DNA of 64,000 bases from Thozetella sp. PMI_491 (lineage: Eukaryota > Ascomycota > Sordariomycetes > Chaetosphaeriales > Chaetosphaeriaceae): positions 460,055 to 524,054 of the forward strand of contig MU270054.1 in NCBI GenBank assembly GCA_021432635.1, given 5' to 3'. Both the position numbers and the translations under genes were made by a program. The notes beneath the pieces are model-generated. The model was given only the letters and a program-made list of their open reading frames with translations, did not search any database and was not told the origin of the DNA. Of this stretch, positions 47,039 through 58,522 are shown in pieces. The stretch's first letter is position 1; each line of letters opens with the position of its first letter.

Positions 47039-49193
47039 CTAGCTTAGCGAGAGAACAGATTTGATAACATGTCTTAGTTTCTTCATGCTGTCGGCCTCCC
47101 ATGTGAAACTTCTCCAGGCCACGAAATAGTCCGGACGCACTAACACACACCCGGACTCATCGACACCCCTGTGCGCCTCCCAATCGAGATAGACATCCTT
47201 AAAATCCTGGCCATATCCGATCGTATAAACTTTGATTGGGATCCGCAGCTCAGAGGCAATCTGATCCGCCGCAGCCTTCCAACCTTGACCGCCAATGCCA
47301 GTGAACAGCGCAAACTTGCCCTTTCCGGCTAGGTCAATGGTGGAAATGTATTTTGATGGGACATGGTTTCCTAACCAGGCATGTGGCAAGCGCGCACCTG
47401 GGTATGTGGTGGGATGGTAGTGCTCCAGCGGGTCCTTGGTGAAGACCGGCGCAGAGCCTTGGTCAGCCTGGAAAACAGCGGACGACTGGTAACGCTGGTT
47501 CATCTCAATTCCTAGACCGTGCTCCTCGCGGTCAATCGCTCGGAGCGCTCGCGAGAGACTTTCCCGGCGGATGCGCCCTTCTAGGGAATCGGCGTCTAGC
47601 TCAGCTTGTGCCTTTGACCGGCCTTCTAGCGTCGGCTCCAGGTTTCCGAGGACTTCCCAGATGTTCTTGTGGTTCCGAAGCGATTCATTGGCGCTAATAT
47701 GGCATTAGCACATCTCTCCTCCCAACTGTGGTCAGCGCGTATAAAGTAGGACAGAACGTACCGAGTAACCACGTCTAATCCGACCGGCTGTCGCTCAATA
47801 GTGAAGCTATCGAGCAGCTCCCTCCCTGCCAACCCTTGGAGGGTGGTTAGTAACTAGTAAAGCCCAGTTATCGACACCTGTAATGTCCATACCTTTGTCG
47901 ACATAGTTGATCTTCCACGCGAGATTGTGGGCGTCTTGAATACAGGTGTTAGATCCGAGACCATGGTTGGGCGGGTGACGGTGAACTGCGTCTCCAAGGC
48001 AGAAGCTAGGATAAGGTCAGCAAAAATATTATCATGAGACAGCATGACATCCCTACACGTTGCCGGTACTATAGTACTCGGCAGCTATCTCATTGATTGC
48101 CCAAGTAGACACGCCTAACACCTCGACATTCACGCTATCGTCTCCAATCAACTCCTTGATCCTTTCCATGTACTCCTCCTCGCTCCGAACCTCTCGTTTT
48201 GCGGCTGGAGACGTAAATAAAATGCAGAGCCACTCATGCCACGGTTTTACCATTCTCATACATCCGATCCACGCCCAGTCGCATATCTCGCGGTTTGGCT
48301 GCAAGATCCAGTGCAAGTTCCCCTTGCGATGTTCCATGAGGTGCGCCATGTCAGCCTTGATGAGGACGTTGACAGCGAACCCCTGCCCCGGGCGGTGGAT
48401 TAGTGGGATCGATGCTTGCTGAACGATCTTGCTGCGGGCTCCGTCGGCGCCGAAGAGGTATTTAGAGCGGACCTGGTAGGTTGCACCGGAGAGCCGGTCG
48501 AGGAGGGTGGTTATGACACCGTTGACATCTGGCTCAAAGGACACGAACTCGGTATCCCATCGGCTTTTGAAGCCATTCAAAGTAGCGTATCGCATCAGAA
48601 TCGGCTCCATCAATGTCTGGGGCAGATCTAGCATCTCTGAAGGACTGGCTAGCTCGTAGTCGCCCTGAGATGGTATTAGTCACACAACCACCGATCGGTG
48701 GTCTCACCCATTATGGCTTATCTTGCCTTTCTCTTTGGGTCGTTGCCCCACGAATAAATACGGCCATATTCATGTCCAGCCATGGTGTTAGACCAACGTG
48801 TGTGCACCATAGAGTCATTTTTCGTCCCCAGAGTATAGCACTCCACGTCGACTCCAATATCCCGAAGGCAGTCTGCCATCCATGGCCATCAGCCCATCCG
48901 TTTTCTAAGCATATGAACTAGCCAATGGCTTAAGCCAGTACCTACCGAGTGCAGCCATATTGGTAATGTGAGCTCTTGGCGTGTCTGCATTGCTGGGGTC
49001 TCGGCTTATAATGAGTCCCTTCATGCCTAGTAGAAAGTTCATCAGTCATCAAGCCCCGGAAGGCGCAAACTTCCTTACCATAGGATGCCATGAAGGCCGC
49101 CAAAGAGGCACCAGCGGGACCGGTGCCCACGATGAGGTAGTCGACCTGCATCGCATTTGGTGCTTGCTGGGAACCCCCATTCGTTTCACCCAT
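47039..49193 (-). CDS. FAD-dependent aromatic hydroxylase, phenol 2-monooxygenase type
   Basis: Seven exons (49193-49079, 49026-48946, 48872-48727, 48664-48057, 48005-47893, 47834-47762, 47693-47039) give 596 residues, the usual size. Motifs are the FAD Rossmann motif DYLIVGTGPAGASLAAFM, GDYELASPSEMLDLPQTL, the DG motif YLFGADGARSKIV, the GD motif FCLGDAVHRHPPNHGLG, and a C-terminal thioredoxin-like domain (ALFTGIGGQGWK, GCVLVRPDYFVAWR). It should hydroxylate a phenolic ring using NADPH and oxygen. Intron 3 needs a GC donor (AAAG then GCAAGA), because the frame stops at once otherwise and the join WGNDPKRK-GDYE is conserved. The start ATG at 49193 lies just before the nucleotide-binding strand; an upstream in-frame ATG exists. 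No signal peptide. Confidence 0.9.
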
Positions 49194-50097
49194 CTTCACA
49201 GTCCCAAAGCCGCGACGTTTAGTACACGAAAGTGTCAAGAGTGTCAATGTAGGGCCTCACCGTCAATCCTCGATATATCGGCGGTAAAATAAGGTTTCGT
49301 TGCAGACTTTTGAAGCTCTCGATTGCAGCTCCAAATAGCATCCGCTACTTTCAGCAAGCTCGATCACATTTACCACAAGGGTCTGGGTTGACAGAAGAAT
49401 ACCGAAAAAAGGCATATAAGCGAATACGCCTAAGTTGGTGTGGGTCGGCTATTTCGCTCCCTTCCTGAACAATGGGGTATTTTGATGGTCTCCATTGCCT
49501 TCCCTTAAAATTACCGACGCTAGGGTCGCTAGGGCGCCAAAGCGCAGGGGTTAAGATGTGGGGTTAGGGCATTATCTCCGCCTCCGCTCCAGCATCTCTG
49601 CTCATGGCAAGAACACATGGAGTTGCGCGGGTCGGGTCCTTCCAGCCTGTGGCTCATACGATGGGTAGCGAAAAAATTGGCGCCTTGAATTTTGATTGTC
49701 TGCATCTAGCCGGTCATTTTACAGAACATCTATCGTAGCTCACAAGTGGCTGATCAGAAGATACTTTATACTGTTGCCGTTTGCCGCGCTGTTTGCTTGA
49801 CTCATTACTCGTGCCTAAGATGCCGGATATGGCATCCGCTGTCCAAGCAAAGTGTGCATATTTGCTTGCATTGTGCATACTCTACTTTATTCTCTTGGCT
49901 TATGCCAATCTGTCTGGTAGCGTACCTAGGTAGGTAGACATGCACTTGGGCACCGATCTTTTCTTTTTCTTTTTTTTCTTTTAAAAAAAGAAAAAAAAAA
50001 GGAAAAGAGGAACAGAGAAGGAAAGGATGAGAGATATTTAAAAATAACGACACAACAACGCAAGATCAAATCTCCCATGAATATTAAGAAACATTGC
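49194..50097. other. Intergenic with a mirror-like poly-pyrimidine/poly-purine tract
   Basis: A 904-bp gap between two minus-strand monooxygenase genes. It contains the 3' region of the salicylate-hydroxylase-like gene and the promoter of the phenol-hydroxylase-like gene. The tract at 49957-50008 is its only striking element. Confidence 0.5.
49957..50008. repeat. Inverted T-rich/A-rich tract (possible hairpin)
   Basis: 26 bases of C/T only are followed directly by 26 bases of A/G only, forming an imperfect inverted repeat with its centre at 49982/49983. On the minus strand it lies about 90 bp after the stop codon of the salicylate-hydroxylase-like gene, so it may belong to its 3' untranslated or termination region. 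Confidence 0.65.
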
Positions 50098-51741
50098 TCA
50101 GTTCTTGGCCACGGTCTCTCGGGAGCGTTTCAACCAACTATCAAAAGCAGCCTCCGTATGAGGGAAGATGTCAAACCCCAAGAGGCTTTTCTGATATTCG
50201 GCGTCTCCCCAGTTGAATGAACACTTGCCTTGCCACCCTGTGGCCGGCAAACCGGCTAACTCCTTGTCGCGCTGCAATTGCTCATCGCCGTCTGCTAGGT
50301 GATAGTAGTGGCGGGTATGCACTGCGCCGGCTACGTTGACCTCTGTCCGCTGCTTGCGTAAGTCCTGGTAGAGTTGGAAAAGTGACGCGATATACGCGTT
50401 TTTGTCTTCTTGACTCGCTGGCAGACCTGCTTCCCATGATTTCGCAAGTAGTAAGCCAAGAATAGCCCCGTCTTCGACCGCCATGGCCGCACCCTGGCCT
50501 TGATACGGTAGTGTTGGATGTGAAGCGTCTCCTAGCAAAGCAATCGGGCCCTGCCGAAGTTAGTATCTTCTAGATACGTTAGGTGGGGTCATTTACACGA
50601 GTCCACTGGTCAAGGCCTTCGAAGTGTAGCAGTTTCCATTTCAATGGAGACACCAGGCACGAGATCATCTCACTAAGGCTAGAATGGTAAATGTCAGTGA
50701 CTGAAGTTTATATGGAACTACGGGGACAGCCGACTAACAGTGGGTCCCAGTCCTTGAAGTGTGATGCCATCTCCTCGGGAGTGCCTGGTGACGTTCTCAC
50801 GCCTTCGGGCAGGTCATCCGCCACTCTAAAGAGATTAGTACCAGAAAGCCTTGGGCTGGAAGGAAGATGCGGAGAACTTACATGAGTACCAGATTGTATT
50901 CTGTATGGTTTCTCAAGGGATAGAAGACAGCATGCCTCCCCGGTCCTAACCATACTTGGATATCGGATTGTTCTAAGATCTTTCTGAGTCTGTCATTCTT
51001 AAGTCCCAGCAGCTGGCTGCGCGAAAACGTGCCCCGGTATGCCAGATCGCCTGTTTCTTCCGGAGGAGAGCGCTTTCCACACACAATGTCTCGCAGTAGA
51101 GACCATAATCCTATTCGGAGGGATCAGTCTGACCTGTTTTCGAGGAAGCACAGGTAGTGGCAGCCTACCGTCCGCTCCGATGACCACATCTGCTTCGATC
51201 CGCCTCCCGTCTTTCAAGATTAGAGTTTGCTGGCTTTCTCGAGAGGCTTCAACACCGACGACTTCCGCATGCACCATCACCGTTACACCGGCTCTTAGCG
51301 CCTCAGCGAGCAGTACGTCCTGATAATCGCCGCGATGTATTGCTCTCTCAGCTTGTCAGTTTCAATTTAGCTCTCGGTACGGCCGCATCAGACTTACATC
51401 CACTCAGCCTCGTACTCCATCTCAACCCTCCCCTTGAGTGGCTTCTCAACAATGACCTGCCCGTCCTGGTAACCCCGAAGGGTAAAATTCCCTACTTGAT
51501 AGCCGCCGGCCTTTTTCAGCTTGTCAAGTAGCCCAAAGCGGATCAAGGCTCGACATGCATTTGGTGGTATATGGATACCTGCTCCCAAGGCGAGGATTTC
51601 CGGGGTGCGCTCGATCACTGTGACTTGTAAAGCTTTGTTAGCTTGGCGGCACGCAATTGCGCAGGTCAAACCGCCGAGTCCAGCTCCAACAATCGCGATG
51701 TGGAGACTCGGGCTACCCGCGAAGCCCTGACAAGATGTCAT
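50098..51741 (-). CDS. FAD-dependent monooxygenase, salicylate hydroxylase type
   Basis: Six exons (51741-51398, 51344-51169, 51110-50882, 50825-50739, 50678-50597, 50550-50098) give 456 residues. The three flavin-hydroxylase fingerprints are present: IAIVGAGLGGLTCAIACRQ at the N-terminus, the DG motif VVIGADGLWSLLRDIV, and the GD motif ALLGDASHPTLPYQGQGAAM. IHRGDYQDVLLAEAL is the usual helix after the substrate loop. Family members decarboxylate and hydroxylate salicylate to catechol, or hydroxylate related rings. With an extradiol dioxygenase nearby, a catechol product would make sense, but the substrate is inferred. No signal peptide. The acceptor of intron 4 has two in-frame choices differing by two residues. 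Confidence 0.9.
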
Positions 51742-53188
51742 TATCTACTTCTAGAAATTGGGAGAGTGCGCACAATCAACGTACGTTTGTTTTTGAGCAT
51801 TGAGTTACCATGGTAATGATCGTCGGCGAATTTGGCTTATGGTTGCACCGAGAACTTTCGAATGTATGTATATATTGAAACCCGGCGTATGCTTACGGAC
51901 CATATGGAAGAGATGCAGCGAAGGGTCGGCGTGCAACCCTAATTTAGATACTGAGCATCTCCACTTCGGGAATTATGTATAACACATTGGCGATCTGAAA
52001 ATACCGCCACGACCACTAGCATCAATCCGATGTTCACCCCCCTTGTATCGACGCTTACTACCCAGCGATTTCCGTATTATCATCTGATGATTCACTGTGA
52101 CAGTCTTTACGACCAGGCAGGGTGAGGACCTTGGTTATTTCTACATCGCGTGGCCTACATCCTGACGCTTAGTTCGGCATACCTCTCTAGGTCTCAAGAA
52201 GTTAGGGAACCAGCCCCATTTATCGAAGGGGTGCAGGAGCTTAATTCTAGAGCGGAAGATCAATTTGAGGCCGGCCACACATCTGCGTCTTTAATCCGAC
52301 GCAGAGCCATCGAAGCACTCTTGTATAACCCTTTGCTGATAAGTGTCGCCGTTTTCCACGGAGGAGACGACTCAGGCTCCCCTTTACATCCGCTGCCGCC
52401 ATTGCTTTCACCTATTTCGTTATCAGTTATGCCTCCGCCCCTAAGACATGGGAGTTTCAGCGCGTTAAACGAGTTGCGACACAGGTTGGCGCAGTCATCC
52501 ACATTGTTGAAGACACTGCAAAAAGAAATCGGAAGCGGCCGTAACACCTAACTCGCATATCTGATTTTCGTCGAAGAGGATGTGTACCACAGCGGCTTGC
52601 ATTTCTAATATCTTGATGTTCTCCGCTCGCTGCGCAAATTTGCAGAAATATGTCTACGTCTTAGCCATCAGATCTAAGTTTCCAGAGATTTGCTACAACC
52701 AACAGCATTGAACCAGACATAGCAACCAACAGACAGCCGAGAGTCAAATGGTGGCCCCGTCTGTTAAGATAACAAAAAGGCTCGATTTCAGTCATGATAT
52801 GAACCCATTAATTAGCGGAAGTATACTAGTGTAAGGTAGCCTAACAACTTTGTCAGATGCATCCCCTATTATAACCTAGGGCGACGATTTATCCGGCCTC
52901 TCAACTGTTGGGTGCTGTTTAGGTTAGTGTATATCACAAAACATAAACACACGCACACATATTTTTTATATATTTTCAATTTACCGACTCTCTAATGCGC
53001 GGCTATCGCAGGAGCGCCAACCCTTACCTAGACTACCCCGAGCCGAAAAATAAGGCGTAGCTAAGATTTTAATCCATTTCAAAGCCGACATTACTGGTTT
53101 CATGCAGTGGAAGAGAAATGAATATCGTTGTCTGCATCTATGGCTGATACTCGTCGGCCTAGCTACCCTAGTTCTTCCCTGGTATTAT
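51742..53188. other. Intergenic, nothing recognised
   Basis: A 1.4-kb gap. A 133-codon plus-strand frame near 52.15-52.55 kb lacks an ATG start in good context and shows no family features, so I do not call it. The left end is the promoter of the salicylate-hydroxylase-like gene. Confidence 0.5.
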
Positions 53189-54999
53189 CTACAAGACGTA
53201 TTTAAACAAGGGCGACTTATCCCCCATATCCAATAATTCATCTGCCGTGTACTTCGTCCGCATCTCTTCCTCTGTCATTTTCGCCTTTTCCGCGTTTGCC
53301 CATTTGTAGCTCATTTCAAGGAAGAGCGCGACGAGGATGCCGGAACCTGCAAACGCCAAACTGAGTCCAAAGCCTGTGAAATACTTTGGTTTCTCGGAAT
53401 CCTTGTACATGAAGCTGCCAATGATGCCCCCGGTATTGCCGATGCAGTTATTGAGCGCGATACCAATTGCTCGTCGATTGGCCGGGGCAAGATTGTTGGA
53501 ATTCCAAGACGCAGCGGCCGGCTGAATCGGATAGATCCCCATTACGGACAAAACTATAGCGAAATATGAAGGCCCTATCTTGCTTGCAAGCTCGCCGTTC
53601 ATGCCCAAGAGAATCGAGTAAGCAATAAGCATCACTTTTTTAAGAATTAGCAATCGCTCTCTACTTTGCGAGAAGGACATCATGAAGATAGACATACTCG
53701 CCATAGGGATAACTACAAAGGGCATACGCCGGTTGAAGCGGTCGGACATTCGAGCGAAGAAAATAGACGATATGGCACCGGCTATGTAAGGCGGGGCTGA
53801 CATTAGCTGAGCATTGGTATTGGAGAACCCCATGGCTTTTGTGATGGTTGGTAGCGTAAATTTGGTACCTAATGTTAGGCGAGATATTGGTCAGTCCATG
53901 TTTTCAATAACCGACTTGCCCAGGACAATGTCTCACCGTAGGAAGTCGCTGACTGGCACATTAGAAAATATGCCTGTAGATATAGCCTCCAGTTCTTCAA
54001 GGTCATGGTTAGATCTCTCCATTTGAAACCTGTTTCATGATGGAATTTTCCGCCCTGCTTGATGAATAATTGAAGCTCCAAGAATCGTATCTCATCTGGC
54101 TCAAGCCAGCGAGTGGACAATGCTGGAGAGTCGATTAGGAAGACGAAGCAAGCGACACCGAGGAGAATGGTCGCTAGCCCCTCAATAATGAAAATCCATC
54201 GCCATCCTTGATACCCAGCAATGCCATCCATCTGGGCAATAGCTGCAGCAAGTAAGCCCGAGAAAGCACCAGACAACGCGCTAGCACAGTAAAAATAAGA
54301 GATCCGGGTCGCCAGATCCTTTGGCATATACCAGTATGAGCACAGATAGATGGCGCCGGGAAAGAAACCGGCCCTAAATAGGAGAAGTGTTAGATAAATT
54401 TGACGAATGTGAACAGGGGCTGAAAAAAAGAAACCTACTCAAGAGCGCCCAATATAACTCGTGTTGCCATAAGCCCGCCGTAGTTCCGGACAACTCCAGT
54501 GAGAGTCATTACAATGCCCCACATCAGCACAAGTGACCCAAGATAAACAGAAGGCCGCTTGAATTTCTTGAGTACGACGTTGCTGGGAACCTCAAAAAGG
54601 ACGTAAGGGACGAAGAAGACGGAAAGAATTGTATTATACTCAAGGTCGGTCATGCCCAAATCTTCAGCTAGACCCTCGACCTTGGCATTGCCGATATTCG
54701 CACGATCAATATGTGCGATCAGGTACAAAAGGGAGAGCATGGGTACTAATCGCATGTCGACCTTTGAGACATGTTAGTGCGCAGGTTCTCGTGGAAAACC
54801 CGAAAGTGCTACTCGCCTTATGCACTACCTTCTTTCGCTTCTCTGCAGGGTAGTTGAGATAGAATTCGGCATCTTCGGGGGCAAGACCTAGAACCTGAAA
54901 GCTCTCGATCTCGACGACAGACGATACAGCCTCGACATGGTCGATCTTGTGATCGGGGGCAACTGTGTCATCCTTGTCGTCTGATGATCTGTAAGTCAT
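53189..54999 (-). CDS. MFS transporter, anion:cation symporter family (Dal5/Tna1-like)
   Basis: Five exons (54999-54817, 54761-54439, 54373-53937, 53868-53698, 53634-53189) give 519 residues, typical for the family. Marks are VDMRLVPMLSLLYLIAHIDR then ANIGNAK at the first membrane segment, FFVPYVLFEVPSNVVLKKF, AGFFPGAIYLCSYWY, and GIYPIQPAAASWNSNNLAP then ANRRAIGIAL in the second half. About 12 membrane segments are expected. Relatives import organic anions such as allantoate, nicotinate or other carboxylates, so uptake of an aromatic acid for this cluster is plausible. Intron 1 seems to use a GC donor (AAG then GCGAGT, branch CACTAAC); a GT donor 12 nt upstream would remove four conserved-looking residues. 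Intron 4 is 63 nt without a stop and is removed because it interrupts a membrane segment. Confidence 0.9.
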
Positions 55000-56189
55000 G
55001 GTAGTAAGTCTTCATAGACGTTTTTCGTGATTGTCTACAATACAACTTTCAAAAGCACCTCGTTGCTTCTTGTTAGCTTAAGGGGCAGTGATATAGGTGT
55101 GCGCGGTCGGATATCGTTACGGAAATGGTGGAAATGCCGGAAATGGTTCCAGGGGCCACCCGGAACTCTGTGCAGATCGGGCCTTGGCGATTACTTCACC
55201 GTCCAGTTTTCCTCGCCCGCCGCCATTCAGGCTTCGTACAAACAGTTGCACCGAGTCAAGTTCGATACAACGTACGAGGATGACAAAGATGAGAAGGCGG
55301 TATGATTGGTCAACCCCGCAGCGTACGCCGGGTAAATCCCCATGGGGGTGTGCACGGGTGATGCGGGGAACCCTGATCTTCTCGGAAAAGTAATTCGTCT
55401 TTCACCTACCATCATGCGACGCGTGACTGTGAAATGGTCCACGGAAATTCAGGTTGCATGCCATCTGCGATACCCGATAACTCCAGGAACCTGCTAGGGA
55501 CCTGGGTCGGATATGCCTGCTACGCGGGCTGCCGGTCGAGGTCTCCTTCATTCTTCGGACTAAGGCCTATGTGTAAGCTTTTCTGGTGCCCTATGATTGT
55601 TTGTTTCTTCTTGTTACCTATTTGTCCCCCTGAAGCGACTAAAGTTTAACCACATTATCACCAGACTTTCAATTCTAGCGCGAGCGAAAAGCACCGATAA
55701 ATAAGCGGCCGCCTTTTTTGACATAGTGCTGCGCAGCAGTGCTAATATGGATTATCCTGTCGTACTCCGAGGAATCATCGAGGGCATACCCGAAACAGGA
55801 ACATGGAGACTTGGCAAATTGCATAGCAAGTTGACTCACCTTGAATGAATGTGAGGTGCTGCACCCAAGATCAAGAGCCTGAAAGTACATATCACCAATG
55901 TGCCATGCAATGCTTTTTTCGACTCGTTCGCCCAAGATGTTGGCATCGACGGCAACGAAACGGCCAGCGTGGTCCACAGCCTCAAATGCTCACAAAGACA
56001 AGACCTGGAGGCAGAAAAAAACGACTGCATTGAATAGGAGCCTTTCCATATTTATGTACGAAGCACACCATTCGAGTTCTCTTCTCTCCTTGCACGCTCG
56101 AAGCATAACCAACAGGTTACCATGCGCTGAAGAAACTAAGGAGTTACTAATGAGAGTAGGATATGGTATTTTTAGACATGACTAAAAAA
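55000..56189. other. Intergenic with a doubtful short gene
   Basis: Apart from the doubtful minus-strand frame at 55675-56049 described separately, no coding sequence is supported here. Confidence 0.45.
55675..56049 (-). pseudogene. Possible broken small secreted-protein gene
   Basis: From the ATG at 56049 the minus strand reads MERLLFNAVVFFCLQVLSL, which looks like a signal peptide, then an in-frame TGA. The same frame then stays open for ~105 codons (AFEAVDHAGRFVAVDANILG and onward) to a stop at 55675. The family is unknown. A GTGAGT donor sits inside near 55.84 kb, so introns may exist. It could be a gene killed by the TGA, a gene with a missed tiny intron, or chance. I do not recognise the protein. 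Confidence 0.3.
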
Positions 56190-56939
56190 TCAGACAGTAA
56201 TCGTGTGGACTAGCTTGACCTTGCCGTCGACGATGCGCATCTCGTGACTATCCGGCATGCCACCAAAAGAGCAGAAGGACTCGGCCGAGCCCGTCACCTC
56301 ATCAATAACATAACGCCGATTCCCGATCTGCATAGAACCACCGTCGGGCGCGCCAGCGCGACAGTCTGGTGTAACATACATAGATCCCTCAGTTCGAGCG
56401 CAAGGCGTGCCCCAAGGAATCAAGCCTTTAGCACTGCTGTTAGACCACATGTTGAGATAAGCATCGATGGAGTCCTTCAGGAGTTGGCGGGTCGGGCGCT
56501 GAGATGGCTCGAGCACGCCCCAGTCCTCGGTGCCGAAGTGGGAGAGGGTCGTCTTAGCGTTGAAGGACCACGACCCAGTAGTTGCCGCAATGATGTCAAT
56601 CGAGGTGACCTTGCCATCGGCCGTGTGGAGTTGCGTGCCGAGAACGTAAGGACCGGCAGTGGATACGAGCTCGGTGAAAGTGACACAATTGGCCGAATCG
56701 GCGGTCGTACGGTTATGGTCGAGTTTGAGGGCCTTGTTGAGCACGCCGCCAGTGACGGCACCCTTCTTGTTATTCTCCATATACGTAATCCCGTCGGCCC
56801 ACACCTTTTTGAAGTCGTCCATCTTCCCGCTCGCCTGTGCGGCTATGTATAGCTCCGCCGTAGCCATGAGACTCTCGCGGCTACACTCAGCAGCGGTGAA
56901 GCTTAGGGCGCCAAGCGTGAGGATGAGGATTCGGAGCAT
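56190..56939 (-). CDS. Secreted DUF8021-domain protein
   Basis: A single exon gives 249 residues. A leader (MLRILILTLGALSFTAAEC) is followed by a domain that matches the fungal DUF8021 pattern: CSRESLMATAELYIAAQASG, YMENNKKG, KLDHNRTTADSANCVTFTEL, PYVLGTQLHTADGKVTSID, the central TEDWGVLEPSQRPTR, DAYLNMWSN, and near the C-terminus RYVIDEVTGSAESFCSFGG and PDSHEMRIVDGKVKLVHTI. The N-terminal half has a SnoaL-like look. Function of the family is not known; it is common in secretomes of ascomycetes. The length is as expected, and I see no defect. A TATATA box lies 92 bp upstream of the start. Confidence 0.9.
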   Translation of the reverse strand: MLRILILTLGALSFTAAECSRESLMATAELYIAAQASGKMDDFKKVWADGITYMENNKKGAVTGGVLNKALKLDHNRTTADSANCVTFTELVSTAGPYVLGTQLHTADGKVTSIDIIAATTGSWSFNAKTTLSHFGTEDWGVLEPSQRPTRQLLKDSIDAYLNMWSNSSAKGLIPWGTPCARTEGSMYVTPDCRAGAPDGGSMQIGNRRYVIDEVTGSAESFCSFGGMPDSHEMRIVDGKVKLVHTITV

Positions 56940-57030
56940 GACGCAGTTTCTGGATCTCGAGTTCTGTTAGAAGATGTGTCGAGGACTATTTGCCCACTCC
57001 GGCCATCGAACAAGCGGGCCCGCAATGCCC

Positions 57031-57036
57031 TATATA
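57031..57036 (-). promoter_or_regulatory. TATA box of the DUF8021 gene
   Basis: TATATA lies 92-97 bp upstream of the start codon at 56939 on the minus strand, the expected place for a core promoter. Seen directly; function inferred. Confidence 0.5.
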
Positions 57037-57425
57037 GTAGCTAATCCCTGGGGTGGATATTTTAGACATGGACTGTCCAAGTATGGCAGAGCTGCACTGA
57101 AGCGCTCTCTCGGGAACCCCAGGGCCGTCAAGGGGTTTTTCATTTAGTGCACTGTACTAGAGTTGGCAAAATAGGCTAATCCACACTTGGAGTCGCATCT
57201 GTATGGCTGAAATAGAGGTTTTGCCAGTATTCCCATATTTGTCGTGAATTCGGCATCGATTATCGGCAGAGCCTCGTTCCCCACCCGCCCCCCCCCGTTC
57301 CACCATGTCGTTAGCGAAACTTTTTCGCGTTCTTCACCTAATCATTCTAATGCTCATGGTGTTGGAACAGTAGATTCGCAGCGCTCGCTCGCTGTGGATA
57401 TGGGAGCTGGAAGCTCTATGGGAGC

Positions 57426-57467
57426 CACGTGGGGAGCAACCACGTGATCAAGATGGAAGCTATTTAA
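57426..57467 (+). promoter_or_regulatory. Paired CACGTG boxes followed by TATTTAAG
   Basis: CACGTG at 57426-57431 and again at 57441-57446 (15 bp apart), then TATTTAAG near 57461-57468, is arranged like a bHLH-controlled core promoter. The downstream sequence has no convincing open frame (the first ATG is followed by a stop after four codons). Interpretation as a promoter is an inference. Confidence 0.35.
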
Positions 57468-58515
57468 GAGCTCTCTGGAGCTCCTAGACTGCTTTCCACC
57501 AGATACACAGAAGACCAGACCAACAGTATGAACCAGTTTTAGCCCTTTGTTTTACCCGATGAATGGGATCCCAGTATTGAACCAACACATGGAGTCTTCT
57601 CATGAAAGATTTCAGCTAATTCTCTCCTTTAAACATCTAGCAAATTGTTTTATGTGATAAAGTAAGGGAGGTTTATGTTCTCTGACTCTCCGGAGAGGTA
57701 GCTGCTGATACGGGTGTTATTGCACAATGATGCGAGACAATGCTCGAACCAGCGATATTGCATGTCTTAAAAAGATTTACACGCCGACGAGTCTAGGGAT
57801 AGAGCTCGTCGGGAGCCAGTAACGAAGACGTACAAGAATTAATCATCTACCCAACAAGGTTACAAAGCACCGAGCACCATGTAAGGGGTGGATAGTTCCT
57901 AGACCACTTTGCACGTGCAAGATCGAAATTCGACTCAGTCTTCATCTGATAGCCCCTCGTATAGTTCAAATTTATCGAGAAGTCAAATGCACCATTAGCC
58001 AGATGTTTTCTATCTCTCCCTTGGTAATGGGACTCTAGCTAGGAGCTACGGCTAAGTACAGATGCGAGTTATCGGGGTTCATTTGCTGAAGTTACATCTA
58101 TACACCACAATTAGTTAGCCGGAATCCACGACTGGTGCGGGTGATACATTCGACTTTACAATATACTCTATATAGGGTTGCCTTGCAGCTCCGTCTTACC
58201 TTCTAGCTCTGGAGCGTTGGTCAGCTCAATGTTTCCTTTCAGCTCTGAGTGTCATCGTGATCCTTCCGAACACAGTATCCTTAAAGTCCTTGCCCGCGTT
58301 TCAGCTGTGACAGATCAAATGTGGCGTTTATTCACTTTACCGGGTGTCACAAGCGTGGTCTCTCGGAGGCGTGGCATTCCATGAGCATACTGCAATAGGT
58401 TTAATCGAAAATGGGGGGTTCTAAGCTGGGAATGAAGAATACGTATAGAAGAGGGAGGTATTGAGTTGTATTCAAACGGGTAAAAAATATGGTGGTGTAA
58501 AAGAGGAGTAGGGGG

Positions 58516-58522
58516 TATAAAG
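58516..58522 (+). promoter_or_regulatory. TATA box of the apple-like protein gene
   Basis: TATAAAG lies about 130 bp before the start codon at 58648. Seen directly; function inferred. Confidence 0.5.

Noticed and set aside
56244-56852. 202-codon frame on the plus strand
   Set aside because: It is antisense to the DUF8021 gene, has no family features and is best explained as a shadow.
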